From Comamonadaceae bacterium (GTDB taxonomy: Bacteria; Pseudomonadota; Gammaproteobacteria; Burkholderiales; Burkholderiaceae_C): DNA of 64,000 nt. The DNA lies in assembly GCA_947373185.1 (NCBI GenBank), contig CANBWP010000003.1, positions 59,363-123,362 on the forward strand, given 5' to 3'. The notes below the pieces were generated by a model. That model worked only from the letters and a program-made list of their open reading frames with translations, did not search any database and was not told the origin of the DNA. Numbering within the stretch: the stretch's first letter is position 1; each line of letters opens with the position of its first letter. Made by a program: the position numbers and the translations under genes. Below, one piece after another: positions 42,522-51,878 of this stretch.

Positions 42522-43678
42522 GCGAACAAGCGACGTCCTGTTAAACGCTCATGCTCACGCGCAGCAAAGCGATCGGTCATGCCAGCGATGTAATCGGCCA
42601 CGGCGCGCGGCGTCTCTTCGCGGCCTGAAAAATCAGAAGACATTTCTTGGGGACAGCTCAGATACGCCGCAAACAACTCACGCACAACCGTCTGCGCATT
42701 CGAGGTCGTTTCCATCACTTGCGGGTGCCGGTAAAGGTGTTTGAACAAAAAGGATTTCATCACTTGCACGCGCGCAAACATGGCCGTACTGAAAGCCACC
42801 AAGGCGCCCGCTTGCCTGGCCTCGTCGGCACTTTGCGGTGCATGTTGTTGCAAGTTGGCGCGCGTTGTGTCAATGACATCGTAGACCTGCTCACTGAGCA
42901 TGCGTCGAATGCTTTCGTACAACAAACGTCGAGCTTTGCCAGCTTCCAACAAGCCTGGATGTTGCTGCAAGGTCATGGCCTTGTAATGCGCAAACAAAGG
43001 CACCTCTTCCATTTGCGACAGGGTGAGCAAACCAGACCGCACACCGTCATCGATGTCATGGGCGTTGTAGGCAATGGCATCGGCCAAGTTGCACAGTTGC
43101 GCTTCCAAACTGGGTTGCGTGCCGTTTAAAAATCGGTGCGCAATGCCGCCAGGCTCTTGCGCCTCAATCAGCAGTGCATTGCGTCTGGCGCAGTGCTTCA
43201 AAATGCCTTCTCGCGTTTCGAAGGTCAAATTCAAACCGTCAAAATCTGGGTAACGCTCTTCCAAATGGTCCACCACCCGCAGACTTTGCAGGTTGTGCTC
43301 AAAGCCGCCATGGTCCACCATGCATTCATTCAGGGTATCTTGCCCCGCATGGCCAAAAGGCGTGTGGCCCAAATCATGCGCCAGCGCCACGGCTTCCACC
43401 AAGTCTTCATTCAGGCCCAAAGAACGTGCAATCGAGCGCCCGAGCTGAGCCACTTCGAGAGAGTGCGTCATGCGGGTGCGAAACAAATCACCTTCGTGAT
43501 TTAAAAAAACTTGCGTTTTGTAAACCAACCGGCGAAACGCCGTGGAGTGCACGATGCGATCTCGGTCGCGCTGAAAATCATTGCGCGTAGGCGCAGGCAC
43601 TTCGAGGTGCCGGCGGCCGCGTGACCGTTCAGGAAGGCAAGCGTAGCGTTCAAGCACAGCAGCGATCGATGACGGCAC
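42518..43678 (-). CDS. Deoxyguanosinetriphosphate triphosphohydrolase-like protein
   Basis: This HD-domain dNTPase releases tripolyphosphate from dNTPs. The N-terminal [27 protein letters not shown] and the metal motifs [25 protein letters not shown] and YNAHDIDDG are intact. It is of the shorter dGTPase-like type (about 386 residues) rather than E. coli Dgt (505). The start is uncertain: GTG codons at 43702, 43678 and 43657 are possible; I chose 43678 for a weak GAAG site upstream. It overlaps aroB at its 5' end and the MFS gene by 4 nt at its 3' end. Confidence 0.88.
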   Translation of the reverse strand: MPSSIAAVLERYACLPERSRGRRHLEVPAPTRNDFQRDRDRIVHSTAFRRLVYKTQVFLNHEGDLFRTRMTHSLEVAQLGRSIARSLGLNEDLVEAVALAHDLGHTPFGHAGQDTLNECMVDHGGFEHNLQSLRVVDHLEERYPDFDGLNLTFETREGILKHCARRNALLIEAQEPGGIAHRFLNGTQPSLEAQLCNLADAIAYNAHDIDDGVRSGLLTLSQMEEVPLFAHYKAMTLQQHPGLLEAGKARRLLYESIRRMLSEQVYDVIDTTRANLQQHAPQSADEARQAGALVAFSTAMFARVQVMKSFLFKHLYRHPQVMETTSNAQTVVRELFAAYLSCPQEMSSDFSGREETPRAVADYIAGMTDRFAAREHERLTGRRLFA

Positions 43679-44762
43679 GCACCACAGCTTCAGGGGCCGC
43701 ACTCACGCGCGCCCGGCCCGGGCCTTCAATCAAGACAAACTGAATGTCACCCGCCACCGATTTTTTGTCGTGCTGCATGAGGGCCAAATAGTGGCCAGCG
43801 TTGTCCGCGGCATCCAGCACGGGCCCTTTGACAGGCAGGCCTGCACGTGCAATGAGGTCTGTCAAACGTTGTACAAATTCGGCATCGATCAAGCCCAGCG
43901 CTTGCGACAAATGCGCCGCCATGACCATGCCGCAGCCCACGGCTTCCCCGTGCAACCACTGGCCATAACCCAACCCCGCTTCGATGGCATGGCCAAAGGT
44001 GTGGCCAAAATTCAAAATGGCGCGCAGGCCGGCTTCCCGTTCATCTTGGCCCACCACATCGGCTTTGATTTCACAACTGCGACGCACCGCGTGTGCCATG
44101 GCTTGCGCATCACAAGCTTTCAGGGCGTCCATGTTGTGATCAATCCACTCCAAAAAAGCCATGTCGGCAATCGGGCCGTACTTGATGACCTCGGCCAATC
44201 CGGCGCTGACTTCGCGTGGCGCTAATGTTTTCAAGACCGACAGATCACACACCACCCGCTGCGGTTGGTAGAAAGCGCCAATCATGTTCTTGCCCAACGG
44301 GTGATTGATGGCTGTTTTGCCGCCCACCGAGGAATCCACTTGGGCCAGCAAGGTGGTGGGCACTTGCACAAAAGGCACGCCGCGCATGAAGCTGGCTGCG
44401 GCAAAGCCGGTCATGTCACCGACCACACCGCCGCCCAATGCAAACAACACGGTTTTGCGGTCACAGGCATGGCCCAACAAGCCGTCAAAAATCAAGTTGA
44501 GGGTGACCCAGTCTTTGTAGGCTTCACCATCGGGCAAATGGACCGTGTGAATCACTTTGAAATGATCTGACAATGCTTGCTTCAAAGCCGCTTCATACAG
44601 AGGTGCCACCGTGGTGTTGCTCACAATGAGGGCGGCAGAGGCTTTGGGCAAGTCCTGGAAAGTGCTGGGCAGGCCTAACAAATTTTCGCCAATGAGGATG
44701 TCGTAACTTCGATCGTCCAGCGCAATGCGAACGGTTTCGAGGGTCTGAGGTGCTGAGGTCAT
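43650..44762 (-). CDS. aroB: 3-dehydroquinate synthase AroB
   Basis: AroB cyclises DAHP to 3-dehydroquinate in the shikimate pathway, using NAD+ and zinc. Conserved text includes [38 protein letters not shown] and the zinc-ligand region [23 protein letters not shown]. Its 370 residues are complete. It overlaps aroK by 4 nt, the usual aroKB order downstream of pilQ in Proteobacteria. Confidence 0.97.
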   Translation of the reverse strand: MTSAPQTLETVRIALDDRSYDILIGENLLGLPSTFQDLPKASAALIVSNTTVAPLYEAALKQALSDHFKVIHTVHLPDGEAYKDWVTLNLIFDGLLGHACDRKTVLFALGGGVVGDMTGFAAASFMRGVPFVQVPTTLLAQVDSSVGGKTAINHPLGKNMIGAFYQPQRVVCDLSVLKTLAPREVSAGLAEVIKYGPIADMAFLEWIDHNMDALKACDAQAMAHAVRRSCEIKADVVGQDEREAGLRAILNFGHTFGHAIEAGLGYGQWLHGEAVGCGMVMAAHLSQALGLIDAEFVQRLTDLIARAGLPVKGPVLDAADNAGHYLALMQHDKKSVAGDIQFVLIEGPGRARVSAAPEAVVRAVIDRCCA

Positions 44763-45307
44763 GGCCGGCTTGAAGGAGGTTGAGAAGCGTGCGTGTCAAA
44801 ACCTGCCAGCTCAAGCTCGGCAATGATGGCACTGAGCAATTTATTGATGCTGGGCCGGCCCGTGTCAAACACGTAGTGTGCGGCCTCTCGGTAGAGGGGG
44901 TCCCGCAAAGTGAACAAGTTGCGCAAGCGCTCCAGGGGATCGTTGACTTGGAGCAATGGCCTTTGAACGTCGTGCTTGAGACGCCGAAACACTTCTTCGG
45001 GCGTCGAGCGCAAATAAACCACTTTGCCACGCGCATGCAAATGTTGGCGATTGGCCTCACGCAAGACGGACCCACCACCGGTCGACAAGATGCCGTGGTG
45101 GTATTTGCTCAGATCGTCCAGAACGCTTTGTTCGATGTCGCGAAAACGCTCCTCGCCCTCACGGTCGAAAAATTCACGGATGGAACAACCCAAGCGCTGC
45201 TCAATCACATTGTCGGAGTCCAAAAAAGGCAAGCCAAGACGACGCCCCATCTGTCTGCCGATGGTCGTTTTGCCAGATCCCGGGAGGCCAACGAAAATAA
45301 TGAGCAA
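44759..45307 (-). CDS. aroK: Shikimate kinase AroK
   Basis: AroK phosphorylates shikimate. Walker A is [11 protein letters not shown], the shikimate-binding region is [15 protein letters not shown] and [16 protein letters not shown] text ([12 protein letters not shown]), and [12 protein letters not shown] is the conserved Gly motif. The start is unclear. A TTG at 45307 gives the short N-terminus [15 protein letters not shown] and 182 residues, 10 nt after the pilQ stop. A TTG at 45340 would overlap pilQ. No ATG is available upstream in frame. It overlaps aroB by 4 nt. Confidence 0.92.
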   Translation of the reverse strand: MLIIFVGLPGSGKTTIGRQMGRRLGLPFLDSDNVIEQRLGCSIREFFDREGEERFRDIEQSVLDDLSKYHHGILSTGGGSVLREANRQHLHARGKVVYLRSTPEEVFRRLKHDVQRPLLQVNDPLERLRNLFTLRDPLYREAAHYVFDTGRPSINKLLSAIIAELELAGFDTHASQPPSSRP

Positions 45308-45317
45308 AAGTCGAAAG

Positions 45318-46697
45318 TCAAGGATGGATAGAGCCCTCAAGTGTATTCGAGCCGGCTGCCGGCACAGGGTCCGCCAGCACCCGGGGGGTCACAAAAATCA
45401 ACATTTCTGTTTTTCGCTGGGTCCTTTGCTGGCTCTTGAACAACCACCCCAAGCCCGGCATCTGCCCCATCCATGGCACTTGAGAGACATCGTCCTTGTC
45501 TGCAGCCTCCAAAATGCCGCCCAGAACCACCGTGCCGCCGTTGTCCACCAGCACCTGCGTTTTGACATGCTTGGTATTGATGGCATAGCCCGCGGTGGTG
45601 ATTTGCCCCACGCTGTCCTTGGCAATGTCCAACTCCAAAACGACCGAGCCCTCAGGGGTGATTTGGGGCGTCACCTCCAACTTCAAGTTGGCTTTGCGAA
45701 ACGAAATGGACGCTGCGCCATTGCCATTGTTGACTTGATAGGGCAGCTCTGTGCCTTGTTCAATCAAGGCCTTGGTCTGATCTGCCGTGACCACGCGCGG
45801 ACTGGCCACCACCTTGCCTTTGCCATCTGCCTCCATGGCAGAAATTTCCAAATTCAAAAATTGATTGGCGGCGGCGTTGTAAAGCGACACCGCAAACGTG
45901 GGCGGTGCATACAAGGTTTGACCTGCAGATCCCGCGGGTAAATTCACCATGTCAGCGGGCTGAACGCCGCCGCTGGCGGGCAAGGCTTGACCGCCCAAGG
46001 CCAAATTGACAGGTTTGGCATGGGCCGCCAAGGGGGCTGCAAAGCTGGCGGCATACGCACCGCCCAAGCGAACCCCCAAGGACTTTCCAAACTGCTCCTC
46101 GGCTTCGACGATTTTGGCCTCGATCATGACTTGCCGAACGGGCACATCGAGCCGCCGAATGACTTCCTGCAAGGACTGCAAATAGACCGGCGTGTCAAGC
46201 AAGAACAATTGATTGGTGCGCGGCTCGGCCATGATCACGCCACGGCCACTCAACCACCGATGCGAAACGGTTGCAGCGCTTGCTCCGGGCGCGGATCCGG
46301 CTGAGGCGGCTTGAAGCCGCTGCGCCACGTCGACGGCCTTGGCATATTTCAGGGGCACGGCCACCGTTTGCAAACTCTCGGACGAGACCCCACGCGATGT
46401 GACCCACAAGACGCCGTCTTTGGGCGTGGCCACCAATGACTTGGCCGTGACGACCACGTCCAAGGCCTCGCGCCAGGTCATGTCGTTCAAATGCAGGCTG
46501 ACATGACCACTCACGCTCTCTGCCACGACCAGGTTCTGTTTGCCAATCTCGGCCAATGATTGAAGCAAGGCCTTGACTTCTACATTTTGAAAATTCCATT
46601 TCAACTTGTCATCTGTTGCGAAGGCTGGCGCGCACAAGCCCATCAGCAGCAAACACCAGCCAGCTCGCACAAGCGGATCTTGGAACAAATGCGTCAT
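45318..46697 (-). CDS. pilQ: Short type IV pilus secretin PilQ (HofQ-like length)
   Basis: This protein is the outer-membrane secretin through which pili or DNA pass. A signal peptide covers about 1-28 (LLLMGLCAPAFATD). An STN domain follows (LKWNFQNVEVKALLQSLAEIG), then N0/N1-type domains (RLDVPVRQVMIEAKIVEAEEQ) and the secretin barrel ending in KTEMLIFVTPRVL. At 459 residues it lacks the N-terminal AMIN domains of canonical PilQ (about 700) and is closer in size to HofQ/ComE secretins. The ATG at 46697 overlaps the preceding gene's stop by 4 nt. Confidence 0.9.
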   Translation of the reverse strand: MTHLFQDPLVRAGWCLLLMGLCAPAFATDDKLKWNFQNVEVKALLQSLAEIGKQNLVVAESVSGHVSLHLNDMTWREALDVVVTAKSLVATPKDGVLWVTSRGVSSESLQTVAVPLKYAKAVDVAQRLQAASAGSAPGASAATVSHRWLSGRGVIMAEPRTNQLFLLDTPVYLQSLQEVIRRLDVPVRQVMIEAKIVEAEEQFGKSLGVRLGGAYAASFAAPLAAHAKPVNLALGGQALPASGGVQPADMVNLPAGSAGQTLYAPPTFAVSLYNAAANQFLNLEISAMEADGKGKVVASPRVVTADQTKALIEQGTELPYQVNNGNGAASISFRKANLKLEVTPQITPEGSVVLELDIAKDSVGQITTAGYAINTKHVKTQVLVDNGGTVVLGGILEAADKDDVSQVPWMGQMPGLGWLFKSQQRTQRKTEMLIFVTPRVLADPVPAAGSNTLEGSIHP

Positions 46698-47719
46698 GGT
46701 GCCCCCCTCTCCCAGGCCACGCGGCTTTGCAGCTGCCCCGCCTGCGAAGTGACCCAAAGCCCTTGTGCATCAAGGCCTTGCACACTGACTTTTTCAAGGC
46801 CCAACACATCGCCGGGTTTGACGGGCAACACTTGATGGCCCGCCTTGACAAGCACCCAGGGGGGCGTCGGAATGGCTGTTTCACCCTGCGCAAGAGATGG
46901 GGCTTTTTGCGCAACACCCACGACTTTCATTTGCGCATGACTTTGGTCTGGAAACACATGCGTCGATGAACCCGAATCAGGCTCAGACGAGACCTTAGGC
47001 AGCTTGGAAGTTCGTGCCAACACATCGTCCCATCGCACTGCCACACCCGTGTCGGTATCAGCGTCTTGGACGTCCCACCACAAATGGAGTTGGGCTTGAA
47101 AGACGTAAAGGCCATCGGGACCCAACTCCCACGACAAACTGGCCCAACGGCCATTGCTGAAAATTCGGTCAACTGTTTGCCAATAGGCATAGGTGGCCGC
47201 TTCAGAGCCCTTGAAGTGAAATTGAACGGCCGCACTGTCAAAACCCAACGCATCCGGCAAAGGCCAGGATTTGAGCAGCACAAGTTCTAAACCCTGCCGC
47301 ATCGCCAGTTGTTGCAGTTGACTGAGCAATGGCATTCGGATGGCAGAGTTGGGCCAATGGGCCATCACCTTGTCTTTTCTGGCTTGCAGGTCATTCAACT
47401 GGTCTTGGTGATGTTGAAGGGCCTGCACTTTGGCGGCAGTTTGTGATTGGTTGAGTTGCGCTGCTTGCCCCTGGGCTTGAAGCTCTGTGACACGCCTTGC
47501 ATGCGCGCTGACCTGACTGACCCACCACCCTGTGGCTTTCAAACATTCAGCCACGACAAGCACTGTCCAAGCAGATGCCATGACCAGCAAGCAGCCAAGC
47601 ACCGCTTGCGTGTTGGCGTCGTCCATCCAGTGTCCTTGGCGCCATCGCATGGCGGTTCGGGGAAACCACTTCAATGACAGCACGCGCAAGCGTTGCCGGA
47701 CAAATTCAAACTCCGTCAT
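46694..47719 (-). CDS. PilO-PilP fusion-like alignment protein
   Basis: The 341-residue protein appears to join a PilO-like and a PilP-like part. Residues about 40-58 are a membrane helix (LGCLLVMASAWTVLVVAE), 62-110 a Gln-rich coiled coil, and about 115-215 a PilO-type globular domain. The C-terminal part (about 265-341) has the PilP pattern MKVVGVAQK, WVLVKAGHQVLPVKPGDVLG and VQGLDAQGLWVT. PilP is usually a separate lipoprotein; no lipobox occurs here. The ATG at 47719 (TEFEFVRQRLRVL) is preferred to the long upstream frame inside pilN. It is 2 nt after the pilN-like gene and overlaps pilQ. Confidence 0.68.
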   Translation of the reverse strand: MTEFEFVRQRLRVLSLKWFPRTAMRWRQGHWMDDANTQAVLGCLLVMASAWTVLVVAECLKATGWWVSQVSAHARRVTELQAQGQAAQLNQSQTAAKVQALQHHQDQLNDLQARKDKVMAHWPNSAIRMPLLSQLQQLAMRQGLELVLLKSWPLPDALGFDSAAVQFHFKGSEAATYAYWQTVDRIFSNGRWASLSWELGPDGLYVFQAQLHLWWDVQDADTDTGVAVRWDDVLARTSKLPKVSSEPDSGSSTHVFPDQSHAQMKVVGVAQKAPSLAQGETAIPTPPWVLVKAGHQVLPVKPGDVLGLEKVSVQGLDAQGLWVTSQAGQLQSRVAWERGAP

Positions 47720-47721
47720 GC

Positions 47722-48429
47722 CTACTTCAACCCTGCCACGATGGGCCACGCAGCGCTTTGAAGTTGCCCGGCCATTCGAAAACCCATGGTTTGCAGCGGC
47801 GAGCTGGCGGGCATGGCGGATTGAATGTGCACCAATCGGGGTTCGGATTGCCACGCCGAGTTGTGCGGCTGATTGGCCAGCGTCAAGAGCAAGGGTTGAA
47901 GGGCGTCGGGCGGCGAGGCCGCGCCCTCCCATTCAAAGGCGCCACCCAGCCATTGCAACTTGTGCAGACTGACCTTGCTGGCGCGCAGCAAAGGCTGTTT
48001 GTGAAAAAGAATGGACTGAACCTGGGTCATATCTTGACGCAAGCTTTGCTGTTGTTCCAAAGCATCCACACGCAAGGTTTCTGAGGCAATCTGGCGCTGA
48101 AGGCTGGCAAGGTCCACCGTTGAGTCCGGCACTGTGCGCTCGGCCGTCAAACTGACCGGATGCTGTGCCGTATGCTGTGCCGTATGCTGTGCCATATGCT
48201 TTGCCATATGCTTTGCCATATGCTTTGCATTGAGCGCCGCCATGGCATCTTCAGCAACACGTTCTTGCCAGGCCAAAAAGATGCCACTCAAGATCAGTCC
48301 TAGCAAACCACAGACGACCCTTCGCCGCCATTTGCGGCGCTTTGCAGCTTGAAAACCACGTGGAAGATGGCCTTGATCATGTGCGTGCACACCCTCTGGC
48401 AAACTCAACCATCGCATCATGTTCAGCAT
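47722..48429 (-). CDS. PilN-like pilus assembly protein with 12-bp repeat tract
   Basis: Position between the pilM-like and pilO/P genes, plus one N-terminal membrane segment (VVCGLLGLILSGIFLAW, about 38-54) after a basic stretch and a following coiled coil (LASLQRQIASETLRVDALEQQQ), fit PilN. Sequence similarity is otherwise weak. Residues about 69-91 are a tetrapeptide repeat (AKHM then AQHT), encoded by a 12-bp tandem array. At 235 residues it is slightly longer than typical PilN. It overlaps the pilM-like gene by 7 nt. Confidence 0.6.
   Translation of the reverse strand: MLNMMRWLSLPEGVHAHDQGHLPRGFQAAKRRKWRRRVVCGLLGLILSGIFLAWQERVAEDAMAALNAKHMAKHMAKHMAQHTAQHTAQHPVSLTAERTVPDSTVDLASLQRQIASETLRVDALEQQQSLRQDMTQVQSILFHKQPLLRASKVSLHKLQWLGGAFEWEGAASPPDALQPLLLTLANQPHNSAWQSEPRLVHIQSAMPASSPLQTMGFRMAGQLQSAAWPIVAGLK
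48160..48229. repeat. 12-bp minisatellite within the pilN-like gene
   Basis: Five full copies and one partial copy of a 12-bp unit occur in tandem on the plus strand (ATGCTGTGCCGT x2, ATGCTGTGCCAT, ATGCTTTGCCAT x2, partial ATGCTTTGC). The unit is a multiple of three, so copy-number change alters length by four residues without a frameshift. Confidence 0.9.
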
Positions 48430-49019
48430 GGCAGCGCACCCTGCCCCTCTGCCAATGCGCCATGTACACCGATGGCCTTCAAATTCAAACCGAAGCTGCC
48501 AAACAGCGCCAGCGCTTGATCAATCCAAGCGCGCTCGCACACCCACACCTGGGCCATGAGCCCCCCTTCAGCCGTTTGCGCCAGTGTGTAATCCATGGCC
48601 AGCGTGGCCATAGGCTGTTGCATCAAGGCCGCCGCCTCCAGCCAAGACTCTGCTTGGATGTCTGAGGCGCCCCATTCCGGCCGGCAAGGCAAGCGAAAAT
48701 TTGTAAACACGACTTCTGGTAAAAACAGCTTGGCAAACAAGGGGGCCGGCGATTGAAGGCGCGCCCAATGCACCAACTCGGCCAAGCGATCGGACTTTTG
48801 CGTGGCCATTTGAAGGCCCCTCTCGATGCCGACCGACCACTTGGCATTTGCCAAAGCCGTGGTCTCAAACGCCTCGTTGTCGGTCAAAGAAAGCACTGAA
48901 AGGGATGTCAGGGGCGTGGCATGGAGCCACACCGCCAAATGCCGAGGTGCTGTGCGCGAGGTCAGCAAATGCCAGCGCTGAAAAATGAAGGTCAAGGGCG
49001 AACTTTCTGCGTGTTCCAT
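48423..49019 (-). CDS. Short PilM-like protein (tentative)
   Basis: This protein occupies the pilM position, divergent from PBP1A and first in a pilN-pilOP-pilQ run. It is about 198 residues, against roughly 350 for PilM, and I do not see the PilM actin-fold ATP motifs near the N-terminus (such as IGIDIGS). The sequence has LAVWLHATPLTSLSVLSLTD, WLEAAALMQQPMATLAMDYTLAQ and WVCERAWIDQALALFGSFGLNLKAIGV. The last of these resembles the helix-strand unit of PilM/HofM-like proteins. The ATG at 49019 is chosen over an in-frame upstream start at 49046. Function is inferred from context only. Confidence 0.5.
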   Translation of the reverse strand: MEHAESSPLTFIFQRWHLLTSRTAPRHLAVWLHATPLTSLSVLSLTDNEAFETTALANAKWSVGIERGLQMATQKSDRLAELVHWARLQSPAPLFAKLFLPEVVFTNFRLPCRPEWGASDIQAESWLEAAALMQQPMATLAMDYTLAQTAEGGLMAQVWVCERAWIDQALALFGSFGLNLKAIGVHGALAEGQGALPC

Positions 49020-49158
49020 CGAAGCCTTGATTGAACCCCTCAACAAGGGCTGAAAAGACTACAATGCCTGCCATTCCAGTTGCTTTGCGCAACATGCAAA
49101 TTCCGCCATCTGCCCTGCAGTTCTTACAATGCGGTCAGCGGTTTTTCCCGCTCTGAAC

Positions 49159-51525
49159 ATGTCCAAAAAACACACACCCTCCACGCCTGAACAACTTCCT
49201 CTTGAAGAGGCGCCTCGCCTGCACTGGGCTTTGCGCGTTTGCTTGTGGGCGGCCGGCCTGGTGGGCGCAGGTTTGCTGTCCCTCCTGATGGTGGTCGGGG
49301 TTGCCATGGTGATGGCCTATCCGCAGTTGCCCGACACCTCCGATTTGGCCGAATACCGGCCCAAACTGCCGCTTCGCATTTACACCGTGGACGGCGCGCT
49401 GCTTGGAGAGTTTGGCGAAGAGCGCCGCAACCTCACGCCCATCAAAGAAATTCCGCAAGTCATGAAAGACGCCGTGCTGTCGATTGAAGACGCACGTTTT
49501 TATCAACATGGTGGTTTGGATTATTTAGGCCTGCTTCGCGCGGGCATTGCCAACTTGGGCAAACGCAAAAGCCAAGGCGCCTCCACCATCACCATGCAGG
49601 TGGCACGCAATGTCTATTTGTCTACTGAGAAAACCTACACCCGCAAAATTTATGAAATTTTGCTGACCTTCAAGTTGGAACATCTGCTGAGCAAAGATCA
49701 GATTCTTGAAATTTACATGAATCAAATTTTCCTGGGCAACCGCGCCTATGGCTTTGCTTCAGCCGCTGAAACCTACTTCGGCAAATCTTTGAAAGACATC
49801 AGCATTGCCGAAGCGGCCATGCTGGCGGGTCTGCCCAAAGCGCCCTCCGCCTACAACCCCATCAGCAACCCCAAGCGTGCCAGGTCGCGTCAGCTCTACA
49901 TCATTGAGCGCATGGAAGAGAACGGGTTTATCACGGCCAAACAAGCTTTGGAAGCCAAGGCGGAGCCCTTGAAAATTCGCCAAAGCAATGACAAAAACCG
50001 CATTCACGCAGAGTACGTGGCCGAAACCGTGCGCCAGCTCATGTTTGCGCAATACGGGCAAGAAACCTACACCCGCGGCCTGAACGTTTACACCACGCTG
50101 CAGGCCTCAGAGCAAATGGCAGCCTACCAAGCCTTGCGCCAAGGCATCATGGACTTCGAGCGTCGGCAGGTGTACCGCGGCCCAGAAAAGTTCATCACCT
50201 TGCCTGACAACCCCAAAGAGATGGAAGACGCCATCGATGAGGTCTTGGACGACCATCCTGACAATGGCGATGTGATGTCTGCGGTGGTGTTGGAAGCCAA
50301 CCCCAAGAAAATTGTGGCGGTTCGCCAAAATGCCGAGCAAATTGAAATCACAGGCGAAGGCTTGAAACCTGCGCAGTCCGGCCTGTCCGACAAAGCTGGC
50401 CCAAACATCAAAGTCAAACGTGGCGCGGTGATTCGCATTGTTCAAACGCCCAAGGGCACTTGGGAGATCACGCAATTGCCTGAAGTGGAAGGCGCCTTTG
50501 TGGCCGTCAACCCCCAAGACGGCTCGGTCAAAGCTTTGGTGGGTGGCTTTGATTTCGCTAAAAACAAATTCAACCACGTGATTCAAGCCTGGCGTCAGCC
50601 CGGCTCCAGCTTCAAGCCCTTTATCTATTCAGCGGCGCTTGAAAAAGGCTTTACACCCGCCACGGTGGTCAACGACTCGCCCTTGTTTTTTGATGCGGGC
50701 GTCACGGGTGGCCAGCCGTGGGAGCCTAAAAACTATGACGGCACCTTCGAAGGCCCCATGACCATTCGCAAAGGCTTGGCCAAATCGAAAAACATGATTT
50801 CCATTCGCATTTTGCAAGCGGTGGGCACCCGCAATGCGCAGCAATGGGTCAGCAAATTTGGCTTTGATGAAGAGAAACACCCCGCCTACCTCACCATGGC
50901 CTTGGGTGCTGGCTCGGTCACGCCCATGCAAATGGTGACAGGCTACTCGGTGTTTGCCAATGGCGGCATTCGGGTGCAGCCCCACATGATCACGCGGGTC
51001 ACAGACCACAAAGGCAAAATTTTGGTCGACTCACCTGTCGCGCCTTTGGATGAAGCCAACCGGGCTATCTCGCCGCGCAACGCGTTTGTCATGACCAGCC
51101 TGTTGCAAGAAGTGACACGCTCAGGCACCGCAGCCAAAGCGCGCGTGGCGCTCAAGCGCGATGACATCTACGGCAAAACCGGCACCACCAACGACTCCAT
51201 GGACGCTTGGTTTGCTGGCTTTCACCACAACTTGGCCGCAGTGGTTTGGATTGGCTACGACACGCCACGCAAGCTGGGTGACCGGGAAACCGGTGGTGGC
51301 TTGAGTTTGCCCGTGTGGATCAGCTTCATGGAAACCGCCCTCAAAAACATGCCCGTCATGGATGCCATTGCCCCCGAAGGTGTGCTGCACATCAACGGCG
51401 AGTGGTACTTTGAGGAATATGCCAAAGGCGGCGGCGTCACCAGTTTGGGCTTGGGCAACGACAAGGCAGGCGCCTTGCCAGAAGCCGACGAGCGGAAAAA
51501 AATCATGGATTTATTCCGCAATTAA
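49159..51525 (+). CDS. mrcA: Penicillin-binding protein 1A (bifunctional)
   Basis: This class A PBP makes and cross-links peptidoglycan. After an N-terminal membrane anchor (about 25-52), the transglycosylase domain shows SIEDARFYQHGGLDY and GASTITMQVARN. The OB-like insert follows, then the transpeptidase with SxxK at QPGSSFKPFIYS, SxN at AKSKNMIS and KTG at YGKTGTTNDSMDAWF. The ATG at 49159 (SKKHTPSTPEQ) is preferred over 49129; length 788 residues. It is divergent from the pilus cluster, the common ponA-pilM arrangement, sharing about 140 nt of promoter region. Confidence 0.96.
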   Translation: MSKKHTPSTPEQLPLEEAPRLHWALRVCLWAAGLVGAGLLSLLMVVGVAMVMAYPQLPDTSDLAEYRPKLPLRIYTVDGALLGEFGEERRNLTPIKEIPQVMKDAVLSIEDARFYQHGGLDYLGLLRAGIANLGKRKSQGASTITMQVARNVYLSTEKTYTRKIYEILLTFKLEHLLSKDQILEIYMNQIFLGNRAYGFASAAETYFGKSLKDISIAEAAMLAGLPKAPSAYNPISNPKRARSRQLYIIERMEENGFITAKQALEAKAEPLKIRQSNDKNRIHAEYVAETVRQLMFAQYGQETYTRGLNVYTTLQASEQMAAYQALRQGIMDFERRQVYRGPEKFITLPDNPKEMEDAIDEVLDDHPDNGDVMSAVVLEANPKKIVAVRQNAEQIEITGEGLKPAQSGLSDKAGPNIKVKRGAVIRIVQTPKGTWEITQLPEVEGAFVAVNPQDGSVKALVGGFDFAKNKFNHVIQAWRQPGSSFKPFIYSAALEKGFTPATVVNDSPLFFDAGVTGGQPWEPKNYDGTFEGPMTIRKGLAKSKNMISIRILQAVGTRNAQQWVSKFGFDEEKHPAYLTMALGAGSVTPMQMVTGYSVFANGGIRVQPHMITRVTDHKGKILVDSPVAPLDEANRAISPRNAFVMTSLLQEVTRSGTAAKARVALKRDDIYGKTGTTNDSMDAWFAGFHHNLAAVVWIGYDTPRKLGDRETGGGLSLPVWISFMETALKNMPVMDAIAPEGVLHINGEWYFEEYAKGGGVTSLGLGNDKAGALPEADERKKIMDLFRN

Positions 51526-51541
51526 AGCGCCAAGGCTTGGT

Positions 51542-51865
51542 TTAGAAATTCAGTGTCTCGCCCGATTGCGCAGAAGCAAAGCGTGACAGGTTTTCAAAGA
51601 ACTCGCCCTCGCCTTTGGTGTCTTGCCATTGGCCGTCTTTGAACTTGTAGTGATAGCCCCCCGATTTGGCCGCCAACCACACCTCGTGCAAGGGCTTTTG
51701 CAAATTGACAATGATTTGCGAGCGGTTGCTGAAACTGAGGGTGATCATGCCGCCCACGCGCTGGTTATCGACATCTGCATCAGATTCATCGTTGATGCGA
51801 TCGCAACTGGCCTCGATGCGTGACAAAAGGCGTTCTGCGGTGTCCAGAAATTCAAGGTCGGTCAT
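51542..51865 (-). CDS. cyaY: Frataxin-like iron donor CyaY
   Basis: CyaY is a bacterial frataxin that binds iron and regulates IscS-dependent Fe-S assembly. The 107-residue product shows the acidic first helix [17 protein letters not shown], the [17 protein letters not shown] ridge and strand, and the sheet residues [18 protein letters not shown]. The ATG at 51865 is preferred to the longer frame at 51907. It is convergent with PBP1A (16-nt gap) and divergent from lptM (13 nt between starts). Confidence 0.93.
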   Translation of the reverse strand: MTDLEFLDTAERLLSRIEASCDRINDESDADVDNQRVGGMITLSFSNRSQIIVNLQKPLHEVWLAAKSGGYHYKFKDGQWQDTKGEGEFFENLSRFASAQSGETLNF

Positions 51866-51878
51866 TACAATCCGTGAC

